In this document: positions 24,677 to 34,247 of the stretch, piece by piece
How positions within the stretch are numbered: the stretch's first letter is position 1
Layout of the letters: every line of letters begins with the position of its first letter
Source of the DNA: Nitrospira_D sp035465795
Lineage (GTDB): Bacteria > Nitrospirota > Nitrospiria > Nitrospirales > Nitrospiraceae
NCBI RefSeq assembly: GCF_049546785.1
Contig: NZ_JBMWAN010000001.1
Location: forward strand, 558,001-622,000
Length of the DNA stretch: 64,000 nt
Direction of reading: 5' to 3'
Position numbers and translations under genes: made by a program
The notes under the pieces: generated by a model
Databases searched by the model: none
What the model was told of the DNA's origin: nothing
The model's input: only the letters and a program-made list of their open reading frames with translations

Positions 24677-26530
24677 CTAATCTAACTCGAACTCCTTCTT
24701 CCAATCCGTGTCCCCCTCCAATGGCTTCTGCTCCGTCTTCAGCAGAACACAGTTCTCCAGCACGAGCACATCCATTTCTGTCCGCATAAAACAGCGATAG
24801 GCGTCTTCCGGCGTGCAGACAATCGGCTCGCCACGCACGTTAAAAGAGGTATTCACAAGGACACTGTAGCCGGTCTTTGCTTCAAAGGCTTTCAACAAGT
24901 TGTAGTAACTTGGATTCGTTTCACGATGAACTGTTTGTATGCGCGCCGAGTAGTCGATATGGGTGATGGCCGGGATATCGGAGCGCGGGACGTTGAGCAG
25001 GTCGATACCCCAGAGCGCCTTATCCTCTGTCCGCAAGGGAATCCGCCGCCTCTCAAGAACGGGAGCGACAATCAACATATAGGGGCTGTCCGAACTCAAA
25101 TCGAAATACTCCGACACCCGCTCTCTCAAAACGGAAGGGGCGAACGGCCGGAACGATTCCCGGTATTTGATCTTGAGGTTCATCACGGACTGCATTTTCG
25201 GGCTCCGGGCATCGCCAAGGATGCTTCGTCCCCCGAGCGACCTCGGCCCGAACTCCATTCTGCCCTGGAGCCAGCCGACCACTTTCTCAGCAGCAAGTTC
25301 CTCCGCGACCCGGTTGAAGAGGTCGTCGCCATTGAGCCGAACATACGGGGCATCCTGCTTCCTTAAAAACTGCTCCACTTCCTCGTTGGTAAACGAAGGG
25401 CCTAAATAGCTCCCCTTCATCCTGTCGCTGCCGTTCCGGCCGGGCCGAGGCTGCTCATCATATTGATGCCACGCGGCGAGGGCCGCCCCGACCGCCCCCC
25501 CGGCATCCCCGGCGGCGGGCTGAATCCACAGATTCTTGAACGGCCCCTCGCGCAGAATGCGACCGTTCCCGACGCAATTCAGCGCCACACCGCCCGCGAG
25601 GCAGAGATTCTCGACGCCGGTCTCACGATGCAGCGTCCGGCTGACGCGAAGCATGACTTCTTCCGTGACTTCTTGAACCGATCGGGCAAGATCCATTTCA
25701 CGCTGGCCTAATTTGCTTTCCGGTTTCCGAGGCGGCCCGCCGAAGATTTCGTCGAACTTCGGCCCGGTCATTGTGAGACCCGTACAATAATTGAAGTAAT
25801 CCATGTTGAGCCTGAAGGTGCCGTCCGGCTTCAGATCGATCAAGTGTTCGTAGATGGCCTTTACATATTTGGGCTCGCCATACGGAGCGAGCCCCATGAC
25901 CTTATACTCGCCTGAATTGACCTTGAATCCTGTGTAGTAGGTGAAGGCGGAGTACAACAGCCCCAGGGAATGAGGAAACGGAATCTCCCATAACGGCTTC
26001 AAGGATCGCCCTTCGCCGAGCCAAGCCGACGTTGTGGCCCACTCCCCTACTCCATCCATGCAGAGCACGACCGCCGTATCAAACGGAGACGGATAGAATG
26101 CCGACGCCGCATGCGACTCGTGATGCTCCGAAAACAGGATCGGCGGCAAGTCCGACTTCTTTCCCTCCGGCAACAGGGCAAGAAACTCCTTCTGAAGCAG
26201 GGTCTTCAGGAAGAGCTTTTCCTTCAGCCATACAGGCATGGCCGCGACAAAAGACTGCAGGCCTTTGGGAGCAAAGGCCAGATAGGTTTCGAGCAGGCGC
26301 TCAAACTTGACCAAAGGCTTATCATAGAAGACGATGTACTTAAGATTCGGCAGCGAGATATTTCCCGCCTTCAGGCAGTACCGCACGGCCTCCCCGGGAA
26401 AACCTGGATCGTGCTTTTTCCTGGTAAACCTCTCTTCCTGCGCAGCCGCGATGATTTCCCCATCACGGATGAGACAGGCGGCGCTGTCGTGATAAAAGGC
26501 TGAGATTCCTAGAATATCGATATGTTGCAT
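24677..26530 (-). CDS. NodU/CmcH-family carbamoyltransferase
   Basis: A 617-residue enzyme. The N-terminal ASKHA-type domain begins ILGISAFYHDSAACLI and includes EERFTRKKHD and SEHHESHAASAFYPSPF (metal-binding histidines). The C-terminal YrdC-like part includes GRMEFGPRSLGGRSIL and LVNTSFNVRGEPIVCTPEDA. The glycine-rich GGVALNCVGNG is also present. These enzymes make carbamoyl-adenylate from carbamoyl phosphate and ATP and transfer the carbamoyl group to a hydroxyl. With SxtJ and DUF5989 genes immediately downstream it forms a three-gene module, likely carbamoylating an EPS sugar. Full length and all motifs appear intact. Confidence 0.93.
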   Translation of the reverse strand: MQHIDILGISAFYHDSAACLIRDGEIIAAAQEERFTRKKHDPGFPGEAVRYCLKAGNISLPNLKYIVFYDKPLVKFERLLETYLAFAPKGLQSFVAAMPVWLKEKLFLKTLLQKEFLALLPEGKKSDLPPILFSEHHESHAASAFYPSPFDTAVVLCMDGVGEWATTSAWLGEGRSLKPLWEIPFPHSLGLLYSAFTYYTGFKVNSGEYKVMGLAPYGEPKYVKAIYEHLIDLKPDGTFRLNMDYFNYCTGLTMTGPKFDEIFGGPPRKPESKLGQREMDLARSVQEVTEEVMLRVSRTLHRETGVENLCLAGGVALNCVGNGRILREGPFKNLWIQPAAGDAGGAVGAALAAWHQYDEQPRPGRNGSDRMKGSYLGPSFTNEEVEQFLRKQDAPYVRLNGDDLFNRVAEELAAEKVVGWLQGRMEFGPRSLGGRSILGDARSPKMQSVMNLKIKYRESFRPFAPSVLRERVSEYFDLSSDSPYMLIVAPVLERRRIPLRTEDKALWGIDLLNVPRSDIPAITHIDYSARIQTVHRETNPSYYNLLKAFEAKTGYSVLVNTSFNVRGEPIVCTPEDAYRCFMRTEMDVLVLENCVLLKTEQKPLEGDTDWKKEFELD

Positions 26531-26606
26531 TCTGTTGACTCCCTCGACACGTTGGCACTTTGCTAATAATCGGGCTTCCCGCGGCGACCATATTGGGCAA
26601 CCGTCC

Positions 26607-27941
26607 CTAACGCGTCAACAATTCCGACCTTAGAGAACGGCGTTGGCACGAGAGGATGAATTCATAATCTTTCTTAAAATAATCCCGCCGGGATGGATCT
26701 TTATAGGTCAGGTTGGGAGAGTTGGTTTTCTCCGCGATGCTCTCCGTACACCTCCCGCCTGACTCGATCGCAATGCGTTTGATCTCCTCATTCAAAACCC
26801 GCGTTGCGATTGAACTGCCCGTGTGCTGAAGCGCCCAGGCTCTGGGCCTAAATTCTTTATAATGGTCCAACATGTAGATGATCTTTTCGGCTAATTGCTC
26901 GTCCGATGCCAGAATGCCTGTTGACGGATTAATGCGACTCCGCGCCCCGCCGATAGTCCTGTCAAATACAACGGCGGGCACATCGACGAACATTGCTTCG
27001 ACAAGAGCTTTATTGTCGCCCTCTTTCTTCGAGAGAAACACGAACGCCTTACACTGGCCGACAACGCGTGCAAGCTCCCGCGGCGGAAGCTTCTCCAGAA
27101 TCTCTATCTCAATCAAAGGGTTCCGTATGATATCCGCCTCTTTTCTTATATCATCGGCCGTCCGTCCGCCCAACTGAAACCCCACTAGCAGCACTCGAAT
27201 GTTTCGCCCCTTGATCTCGCTCAAAGCTCGGAATAGTTGCGCATGCCGCTTGTGAGGTTCCCAGTTCGCCACCATCACAAGGTCATATTGCTTTGCGTCC
27301 GAATGAACAGTAGCAAAGAGGTCAGCATCCACCCAATCGGCCGGTCCCAGTCGAATCGGAACGAAAGGCGCACCGATGCTCGATATGAAACGATGGTCCT
27401 CCTCAGTGAAACACTGCACGATCACGGGATGACCCGGCGCGATGAACATCAGGATACTGGGATCACAATACCCGGCCCAACAGGGCTCGAGAACAAACAC
27501 GTACCGGTCAAGCAATCTGGGCAGGTCAAAGAGAGCGATCACCGCTTCAAACGTACGGGCATACTTGATCAGGATAACGCCTTTTTCCCCTGAAGTTGAG
27601 GACTTCAACACGATCACATCTCGAAAAATATCGCCGGCACTTAACCCCGTAAGCGAATACAGTGACGCACAGGCCGTAGCAGCCTTGTCAGAAAGAAACG
27701 AGTCGACCAACACATTTTTCCCCTCACGCCGGACTCTCTCGATCACCCTCTGAATCACCGCATCTGACACCGTTTTCAAAACGTCCACCCCGGAAACGCG
27801 AGAAACCCAACAGAGGTCGCTCATCCCTCGATAATAGTTCCCCACCAAAAGAAACAATGTTCCGCGGAGCAAGAATGTCCCCGCAGCAGCCCAGCGGACC
27901 GGTCTCAGGTTAAACAGAGCTTCCATGAGTGCGCGGTTCAT
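26607..27941 (-). CDS. Glycosyltransferase (GT-B fold, GT4-like)
   Basis: A 444-residue protein. The N-terminal half is divergent. The C-terminal half carries a GT-B donor domain: LVMVANWEPHKRHAQLFRAL, IRVLLVGFQLGG, then FLSKKEGDNKALVEAMFVDVP, the equivalent of the E-x7-E nucleotide-sugar motif (E..NKALVEA). It probably adds a sugar to the EPS repeat unit on the cytoplasmic side. The gene is flanked by the carbamoyltransferase and, after 137 nt, by an oppositely oriented acetyltransferase. Donor and acceptor are unknown. Confidence 0.82.
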   Translation of the reverse strand: MNRALMEALFNLRPVRWAAAGTFLLRGTLFLLVGNYYRGMSDLCWVSRVSGVDVLKTVSDAVIQRVIERVRREGKNVLVDSFLSDKAATACASLYSLTGLSAGDIFRDVIVLKSSTSGEKGVILIKYARTFEAVIALFDLPRLLDRYVFVLEPCWAGYCDPSILMFIAPGHPVIVQCFTEEDHRFISSIGAPFVPIRLGPADWVDADLFATVHSDAKQYDLVMVANWEPHKRHAQLFRALSEIKGRNIRVLLVGFQLGGRTADDIRKEADIIRNPLIEIEILEKLPPRELARVVGQCKAFVFLSKKEGDNKALVEAMFVDVPAVVFDRTIGGARSRINPSTGILASDEQLAEKIIYMLDHYKEFRPRAWALQHTGSSIATRVLNEEIKRIAIESGGRCTESIAEKTNSPNLTYKDPSRRDYFKKDYEFILSCQRRSLRSELLTR

Positions 27942-28078
27942 GCTATAGGTCTTTCCAGCAAGGTCGTGCTTTCAATTTTGCCCCCTGATTCAGTCGACAC
28001 CGCCTGGACCCGCCACTCGAATGGCCACATTGCGGTCTGCCATGAGAACACCGCAATCCGGAAGGAGTCTATAGCTGC

Positions 28079-28450
28079 TTGAAGACACAACTGGCAATCC
28101 TGCGAGCCTTCCTGCAGAAGTTGATCTGTTGTCAAATTCCATTCCGCTACCTTAACACCGTCTATTTCCCTCATCCTGTCGGTGTTGTCATTGGCAGTGA
28201 GGTGAGGATCGGGCGTAACGTCACGATTTATCAGAATGTGTCGATCGGCCGACAGCGACAGGGACTCGCCGAGACCACCAGCTATCCAACGCTGCAGGAC
28301 CATGTTACCGTCTATGCCGGCGCAGTGATCATGGGCAGTATCACCATTGGCCGTCATGCCATTGTTGGAGCCAATGCGGTGATCAGCAAGGACGTTCCTC
28401 CTGAGTCCGTCGCATTTGGTTACAACCAGATCAAACCGCGTAAAACTTGA
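28079..28450 (+). CDS. Short hexapeptide acetyltransferase (serine acetyltransferase-like)
   Basis: A 123-residue left-handed beta-helix protein (VIGSEVRIGRNVTIYQNVSIG, YPTLQDHVTVYAGAVIMGSITIG, IVGANAVISKDVPPESV). The start is a TTG at 28079 after AAGGAG (28062-28067); an in-frame stop at 28073-28075 blocks extension. It lacks the N-terminal helical domain of full serine acetyltransferases, so it is either a minimal sugar O-acetyltransferase or a 5'-truncated copy. It is the only + strand gene inside the 42-kb minus-strand cluster, suggesting separate insertion. Confidence 0.75.
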   Translation: MKTQLAILRAFLQKLICCQIPFRYLNTVYFPHPVGVVIGSEVRIGRNVTIYQNVSIGRQRQGLAETTSYPTLQDHVTVYAGAVIMGSITIGRHAIVGANAVISKDVPPESVAFGYNQIKPRKT

Positions 28451-28485
28451 GCGCCAGCCTGACGGCGGGCAGTAGTGTGCCCGGC

Positions 28486-29217
28486 TCATAACCATCCCTT
28501 GAGACGATACCAACTTAGCGCTGCATATTCGGATACGGCCAAATCTGAGTAGGCGAGATGGACTGGCGACGGAAGGTATTGAATAGCCAGCCAATTCCGC
28601 TTCGCTAGATAATGCGTCGGTGCGGCAAGGGGAACAGTCCCCGCCTTTTGAAACACTCCTATGGCTCTCGGCATATGACCTGCGGAGGTCACAAGCAGGA
28701 ACGGTGACGTTCCTATCGTGGGACTGAGATGGTGAGCACTTTCGAAAGTGCTGAATGCATCCCCGTCGATCACAAGATGATCGGAAGGAATACCCGCAGA
28801 AACCAGCACCTCGCGCATAATGGCCGGAGCCGGACCTCCCCCGCTAATAATGACCAGCGAGTCCTGTGCTGCCCGAAATATACTGATCACCTCAAGCAGC
28901 CGAAACGCTGTCTCGCCGCTAATGCGACTGCTTAATGGAACGTTTGGATCAGATTCTGCGTGTGCCGCAAGGACAACAACCTTTCGGACCCCTTCGCGCT
29001 GGGATGCCGATGCCGGCGCGATCCGGTACTCAAGATTGCCCAAGAGCCAGAAGGCCACCGGTCCGGCTCCAAAAAACAGGTAGCAGGCGAACGCGATAAT
29101 ACAGAGCGCCCCCCCCCATTTACGCGTGCTGCGGAGGGCAAACAGTAAAATCCCGAAAATCGCACTGAGCGTGATCAGATTAGACGGGAGCACAAGATAC
29201 TTAACGACCGTTTCCAT
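28486..29217 (-). CDS. YdcF/ElyC (DUF218) family membrane protein
   Basis: A 243-residue protein with two N-terminal hydrophobic helices (about 9-26 and 34-55) and a DUF218 domain: KVVVLAAHAESD, LVIISGGGPAPAIM, ESAHHLSPTIG, FLLVTSAGHMPRAIGVFQKAG. The family includes ElyC and SanA of enterobacteria, linked to envelope polymer and lipid-carrier homeostasis. A GTG at 29223 is an alternative start with no better ribosome site. It lies between an SGNH gene and the lone + strand acetyltransferase. A role in undecaprenyl-linked intermediates is inference. Confidence 0.85.
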   Translation of the reverse strand: METVVKYLVLPSNLITLSAIFGILLFALRSTRKWGGALCIIAFACYLFFGAGPVAFWLLGNLEYRIAPASASQREGVRKVVVLAAHAESDPNVPLSSRISGETAFRLLEVISIFRAAQDSLVIISGGGPAPAIMREVLVSAGIPSDHLVIDGDAFSTFESAHHLSPTIGTSPFLLVTSAGHMPRAIGVFQKAGTVPLAAPTHYLAKRNWLAIQYLPSPVHLAYSDLAVSEYAALSWYRLKGWL

Positions 29218-29245
29218 ATCCACGCAGTTGCAACAAAACGCCCCC

Positions 29246-29995
29246 CTATCTTGAGCCGGGCGCGCTTCTGATCTTATCCTCGGAATACCGCATCAAAGCT
29301 TCATACCCTTGCGGAGAAATGTGACTGCCATCGGGGAGAGCAAATTCTTTTCGCCTCACACTCTGCTGATCGGCAAGGACGGTTTCCAGATCAAGAAGCA
29401 GGACCCCTTCACGGGTCGCCAGGTCCCGGATCCAGCGATTTGTCTCGATGACATGCCCGTTTACGTAATCCTGATAACTCGACTTCCCCAGAATTCTCCC
29501 GATCATCGACTCGAACCTTTCTGACCACCCTGCCTTACCCCGTATAGTTACCTCGGTGGCAAGGACAGGCGTGATTCCGGTTCGTCTGGCCAGTTCCACC
29601 ATGGCGATGATACTTTCGCGCGTCCGCCTCAGGGTCTGGTCGATCTGCGATCGATCGGATCGGAACACGTCATTGATAAATCCCCAGATGATGACTGCAT
29701 CCGGATTTAGAGCACACACGTCGCTCTCGAAGCGGGCCAACATCTCGAACGACTGTTGCCCGCTCACGCCCTTGTTTATCATTCGGTACCCGGCGAGTGG
29801 TTTTTCCGAAGGCCACCCACCGGCATAGGAAGCCCCGATCAACACAATAGTTTTTGATCCAGCCTCTACCTTGTCCATCTTCATTTGGCCCTCTGAGGCA
29901 GCCACTTCACCCTCCAGCCCGTGCATCGAGAACAGCAAACCCATCGCCGTCAACACCATCACTGATCCAAATCGTCGTATTGGACTCATCCACAC
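29246..29995 (-). CDS. Secreted SGNH hydrolase-like protein (2)
   Basis: A 249-residue protein with an N-terminal signal or anchor (about 8-33). The GTG at 29995 is favoured by AAGGAG 7 nt upstream; an ATG follows two codons later. Block I is TIVLIGASYAGGW (GAS instead of GDS, serine kept). The block III-like segment VIIWGFINDVFR has the oxyanion Asn, and LPDGSHISPQGYEALM supplies the Asp/His pair. This suggests an active esterase or acyltransferase acting outside the cytoplasm, probably on EPS acyl groups. Confidence 0.78.
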   Translation of the reverse strand: MWMSPIRRFGSVMVLTAMGLLFSMHGLEGEVAASEGQMKMDKVEAGSKTIVLIGASYAGGWPSEKPLAGYRMINKGVSGQQSFEMLARFESDVCALNPDAVIIWGFINDVFRSDRSQIDQTLRRTRESIIAMVELARRTGITPVLATEVTIRGKAGWSERFESMIGRILGKSSYQDYVNGHVIETNRWIRDLATREGVLLLDLETVLADQQSVRRKEFALPDGSHISPQGYEALMRYSEDKIRSAPGSR

Positions 29996-30007
29996 ACCGT
30001 GGCTCCT

Positions 30008-30196
30008 TCATAACTTAGTAACCCGACGCACCGCCGCGCTCAGATTCTTGAACCCTTGGTCACAATTCGTCGAATCAGGGGGAAGCTTCAGCCGCTCAGC
30101 ACCCACGTCGAATGCCTTGGCATAAAATGTCTGCCTCCAGCCGTCAGGCAGTTCGCGAGCTATTTTGATGAATTGCGGTCGCCGCCTGTGCGGCAC
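30008..30196 (-). CDS. Small open frame of unknown function (doubtful)
   Basis: A 62-residue frame from a GTG, lying between the SGNH gene and the Gfo/Idh-SDR gene and in the same direction. Composition is protein-like (FIKIARELPDGWRQTFYAKAF), but there is no clear ribosome site and no recognisable domain. It may be a real small protein or the 3' relic of a lost gene. Confidence 0.25.
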   Translation of the reverse strand: MPHRRRPQFIKIARELPDGWRQTFYAKAFDVGAERLKLPPDSTNCDQGFKNLSAAVRRVTKL

Positions 30197-30217
30197 TCGA
30201 CTTTCTGCTCACTTATT

Positions 30218-32269
30218 TCATTTCATCCTCGAATCAGCGGCTATTCGCGCCCGCTGCACTACCTGCGCGGCGAGGGTCGTGTCATAGCGCTCTGAAGCAA
30301 ACGCGGCGGCAATATCGATCGGCGTCTTGCCACGCAGAATGATCCGCTGGAGCAGAATAAGCAACGGCGAAAGCACAGATAGGACAAAGGCCGGCAACCA
30401 CAGGGCCTTCAGATCGGGGCGTTTCCTGAGCCAGCGGGCGAGCAACTCATCACGCGTCGGCGCCGTCGGCTCGACAAGATTCACGACGGATGGTGCGTCC
30501 TCGATGTCCTCCACCGTCGCCCGAATGACTTGTGCGGCAGTGCCGACATCGCACAGGTTGATTCGACTCGACCGGGGCCCCACCGCAACATAAAGCGGCC
30601 CCAGCTCACGTCCTAGCCGGCCGGGCGGTTCAAAGTCCGAAAAGTCGACCAGTGGGCCCGGCCTGATCACTTTGACCTTTAAACCAAGGGCCGGCCCCTG
30701 CTCCACCACGTCGCGCTCCGACTCAGCCTTGCCCCAAACGTAAGGCCCCCGACCAAGATTGCCGATATCCACCGGCGTCCGCTCGTCGAGCGGCCCGCCC
30801 ATCTCCTTGCTGGTCTTCAACACGGCAAGACTGCTTATATGGATAAACCGCTGAGCCGACGCCTTGGCGGCGCTCCGCAGAAGATTACGCGTCGCCTGCA
30901 CCGAGTTCCGTTCGTGCGCCTCCTTGCCCCCTGCGGTCTCCGCCGCACAATGGACGACCGTCGCGACTCCGGACAAGACAGATTCGTCGAAGTCCCCTCC
31001 GAGATCCGCCATAACATATTCGACCCCCGCTTCCCGTTCCGAAGGAGGGGGAACACGGCGTCCGAGCGAGCGAACCGGCCATCCTCCCCGCCGAAGTTCG
31101 GCAACGACCGCTCGGCCCAGCATCCCGCTCCCGCCGGTGACGAGAACCAGCCCCTTGGCCGCTTCCGTCGGAGGGAGCTGCCGTTCGCGTACGGCCAGTT
31201 CGGCTTCCGCCCGCGCTTCATATTCCGCCTTGGCTGCACGGAGCCGCTCCCCGACCTGCTCACAAAGCCGGACCGTCTCACGGATAGATGAAGGAGAAAG
31301 CGGAGGCGGTGTGCCTTGCCGGATGCTGTTATAAAAGGCTTCGATTAACTCGGCCAGACCCGGATAGCCCTTCCCCTTATTCAGGATGCGCGAGGCGAAC
31401 CCCCGGGTTGATCCGATCAGAATCTGCATCGCTTCCCGGTAAGGGTTGGAGAGAATCGCCACGGCCGACGTACCCGGACCCGGCAGTTTCGTGAGCGCGC
31501 CGCGGACAAAGTCCGCGCGAAGGGACCCGCTGGTCCCCACCACCCGAAGGTACGAATCGATCGGCCTCCCCCGCAGCGTCACGACCAAGATGCCGGTTGT
31601 TTCGCCGGCCTGCACAATGGCATGCACTTCCCCTTCGGGTCTGACATACAGCGACTGAAGTTGCGGGGCTGTCCCGGCTACTCCACCCAATGCGTCCAGG
31701 AGGGTGTAGACGGGATGTGGCAAGATATCCAGCAATTGATCGATCGGGGACATCAACGACCGCCCGTCGTTGGATTTTCTCACCGTCTTAAACGAGAAGT
31801 AACTTTCCACATGGACCACGCGCCCGATGAGCGGCAGCGAGGCCGTCAACGCCCGGGCCGGCGCCTCATACAACAACTGATGCCCGGCGCAGACCGATCG
31901 GCCGGCTTTCCGAGCAGCCTCAAGCACCGCGTCGACATCGGCCAATCGGAGCGTGAAGGGCTTTTCGACATAGACATGCGCGCCGTGCGACAGACACAAC
32001 TGCGCGAGGTCCGCATGGGTCGCGGGTGGCGTCGCGATATGGACCACTGTCGGCTTGGTTGCCTTCAGCATGTCGGATGCCGAGTTGAAAAACGGCACAT
32101 CCTTCGATACCAGGCCATCCAATTTCGAGCGGTCCCCGGACGGATCGGCCAGTGCGATAATACGACCAGCCCCGTGCGCCTTGATCGCTTTGGCATGATG
32201 CACACCCATCTTGCCACAGCCAATGAGGGCGACATTCACCGGCGTCATTGCGTTACCTTGTTGTCCCAT
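30218..32269 (-). CDS. Fusion of Gfo/Idh/MocA oxidoreductase and SDR epimerase
   Basis: A 683-residue two-enzyme protein. Residues ~10-350 are a Gfo/Idh/MocA oxidoreductase: VALIGCGKMGVHHAKAI nucleotide site and VEKPFTL with the family lysine. Residues ~370-683 are an extended SDR/epimerase: VLVTGGSGMLGRAVVAEL, DLGGDFDE, VVHCAAET and the YVWGK catalytic YxxxK. Two NAD(P)-dependent sugar-nucleotide steps are thus joined, for example C3 oxidation coupled to epimerisation or reduction. The frame is continuous, with no sign of an artificial join. It lies next to the AsnB-like gene. The substrate is inferred to be an NDP-sugar for the EPS. Confidence 0.88.
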   Translation of the reverse strand: MGQQGNAMTPVNVALIGCGKMGVHHAKAIKAHGAGRIIALADPSGDRSKLDGLVSKDVPFFNSASDMLKATKPTVVHIATPPATHADLAQLCLSHGAHVYVEKPFTLRLADVDAVLEAARKAGRSVCAGHQLLYEAPARALTASLPLIGRVVHVESYFSFKTVRKSNDGRSLMSPIDQLLDILPHPVYTLLDALGGVAGTAPQLQSLYVRPEGEVHAIVQAGETTGILVVTLRGRPIDSYLRVVGTSGSLRADFVRGALTKLPGPGTSAVAILSNPYREAMQILIGSTRGFASRILNKGKGYPGLAELIEAFYNSIRQGTPPPLSPSSIRETVRLCEQVGERLRAAKAEYEARAEAELAVRERQLPPTEAAKGLVLVTGGSGMLGRAVVAELRRGGWPVRSLGRRVPPPSEREAGVEYVMADLGGDFDESVLSGVATVVHCAAETAGGKEAHERNSVQATRNLLRSAAKASAQRFIHISSLAVLKTSKEMGGPLDERTPVDIGNLGRGPYVWGKAESERDVVEQGPALGLKVKVIRPGPLVDFSDFEPPGRLGRELGPLYVAVGPRSSRINLCDVGTAAQVIRATVEDIEDAPSVVNLVEPTAPTRDELLARWLRKRPDLKALWLPAFVLSVLSPLLILLQRIILRGKTPIDIAAAFASERYDTTLAAQVVQRARIAADSRMK

Positions 32270-32356
32270 TCTTGATCGCTTCCCTGGTTATGACGAACGG
32301 TTGGAATGCTTCAATCCACCCCGCAGCTCCACTCTAATGCATTTCCTCACACGACT

Positions 32357-34201
32357 CTAGCAATGGAACGCTTCTTTCCACGTCTGAAAGTTGAGCACCG
32401 TCCACAATAACTCGGAGTGGTCATGCCTGCCGGCGCGATGTTCTTCGACGAGGCGGCGAAGAGCCCCGCGATCGAACAGGTCTGAAGCGGCCTGTCCAGG
32501 AAGTGCGGCAACCCGTTCCCCCATGCCTTTGTTCGACCGAAACCACCGGTCCAAGGGAACCCCGAAACCGGACTTTCGGCGATCGACGGTTTCGGCCGGC
32601 AAGAACGCTCGCGCCACATCCTTTACAATGGCCTTGCCGATCCCGCCACGCAGCTTGTAGACAGACGGCAGCCGGTTCGCGAATTCCACGATCCGATAAT
32701 CCATGAACGGAACACGCGACTCGATGCTCGCCGCCATGCTCATCTTATCCTGCCGATTGAGGATAGACACGAGGAAACACTCCTGATCGAGGAGAGAGAC
32801 ACGAGACACCTCGTCTAACCCGAGATGCTCCGTGCCTTTGAGGCAGGATAGACGATAGTCGAGATGGCCCTCCATCACCCGTGGATACACCGCAGCCACC
32901 ACATCCGGACGCAGCATGCTCGAATTATAGAGCAGCGCTTCATCGGCAGAACAGGAGGCATAGCGATCGAGCTTGGCGACACGATGATCGCGGGTCACAC
33001 TCCCCCACAGCTTCACCACACTCCTGAGCGCGGCGGGAACACGACGATAAACCGCTGCCATCCCCGGGATCCGATAGCGGGGATACCCGGCGAATAACTC
33101 GTCCGAGCCTTCGCCGGTGAGGACGACCGTAACGTGCTGTTTTGCCAATCGGCTCAAGGCAAAAATCTGGACCGAATTGGCGAAGTTGAGCGGCTCGTCG
33201 TTCTGCCACACCATTTGAGGGAATAAGTCACTGAACTCGGCATTGCCGATCGTGAGCTGATGATGAATGGTGCCGTACTGCCTGGACACCATCGCCGCAT
33301 AGGCGCTCTCGTCATATTCCGGTTCATCAAATCCGATTGAGAAGGTGTTGACCGGATCCCCCTTGATCCTCGACGCCAGGGCTGTGACGAGACTGGAATC
33401 GACCCCGCCGCTGCAAAACGTCCCCACCGGCACGTCGCTGATGAGCCGCATCTTCACGGAATCTTCAAGCAGGTCCGCCAGGGTCCGGCGCGCGTCCTCA
33501 TAGGTAATCGGCGGCCGGTCGGCGGCCGGTCTTGGAGACCAGTACCGCGCGATCCGCGGTTTTCCGTCGTACAGTGTGAGGGTGCACCCGGGAGGGAGGC
33601 TCAGCACGTCCCGAAACAGACTCTCGGGACCGGCCACCTGGCGAAACAGCATGTACTCGGCCACCGCCTCGTCCCGGCATCGCGCGGAGACCGCCCCGCT
33701 CGCCAGAATCGCTTTGATCTCGGATGCAAACAGAAAGGCGCCGGGCGTGACCGCGTAATACAGCGGCTTCACGCCCATCCGATCGCGGGCCAGAAAGAGG
33801 ACCCGCCGCCGGGCATCCCAGATGGCAAACGCAAACATGCCATTGAGCGCATGCACACAGGCCTCTCCGCGCTCGGCATACAACTTGAGAATGACTTCGG
33901 TGTCACTCTGGCTCTGAAAGTGGTACCCCTTTGCGATCAACTCTTCTCGTAACGTCCGGTAGTTATAGATCTCCCCGTTGAACACGATCGAGAGGGCTCC
34001 GTCTTCCGTGGACATCGGCTGATGCCCGCCGCCCAGATCGATAATACTGAGCCTGCGATGCCCGAGTCCCACAGGTCCATCGAGATACAGGCCGGCATCA
34101 TCCGGCCCCCGATAGGCAAAGGTGTCCCGCATCTTCGTGACGACATCGCGTTCGCAGCGCCTTGCAGGGTCCGTATAGACCAACCCGACTATCCCGCACA
34201 T
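32357..34201 (-). CDS. Asparagine synthase (glutamine-hydrolysing) family amidotransferase
   Basis: A 614-residue protein. The start is the ATG at 34201, so the product begins MCGIVG with the N-terminal nucleophile Cys exposed after Met removal. The glutaminase domain (1-190) has YRGPDDAG, RLSIIDL and VFNGEIYNY. The synthetase domain carries the PP-loop CSGGVDSSLV (about 258), plus LTGEGSDELFAGYPRY and RRKSGFGVP near the end. Members in surface-polysaccharide clusters amidate carboxyl groups, for example of uronic acids, rather than making asparagine. With a UDP-sugar dehydrogenase at the left edge of the window, uronamide formation is plausible but inferred. Confidence 0.92.
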   Translation of the reverse strand: MCGIVGLVYTDPARRCERDVVTKMRDTFAYRGPDDAGLYLDGPVGLGHRRLSIIDLGGGHQPMSTEDGALSIVFNGEIYNYRTLREELIAKGYHFQSQSDTEVILKLYAERGEACVHALNGMFAFAIWDARRRVLFLARDRMGVKPLYYAVTPGAFLFASEIKAILASGAVSARCRDEAVAEYMLFRQVAGPESLFRDVLSLPPGCTLTLYDGKPRIARYWSPRPAADRPPITYEDARRTLADLLEDSVKMRLISDVPVGTFCSGGVDSSLVTALASRIKGDPVNTFSIGFDEPEYDESAYAAMVSRQYGTIHHQLTIGNAEFSDLFPQMVWQNDEPLNFANSVQIFALSRLAKQHVTVVLTGEGSDELFAGYPRYRIPGMAAVYRRVPAALRSVVKLWGSVTRDHRVAKLDRYASCSADEALLYNSSMLRPDVVAAVYPRVMEGHLDYRLSCLKGTEHLGLDEVSRVSLLDQECFLVSILNRQDKMSMAASIESRVPFMDYRIVEFANRLPSVYKLRGGIGKAIVKDVARAFLPAETVDRRKSGFGVPLDRWFRSNKGMGERVAALPGQAASDLFDRGALRRLVEEHRAGRHDHSELLWTVLNFQTWKEAFHC

Positions 34202-34247
34202 AGGTCTTGTTTCCCTTTCTTCGAAATCGACGGAAGAATCGGCTCGG

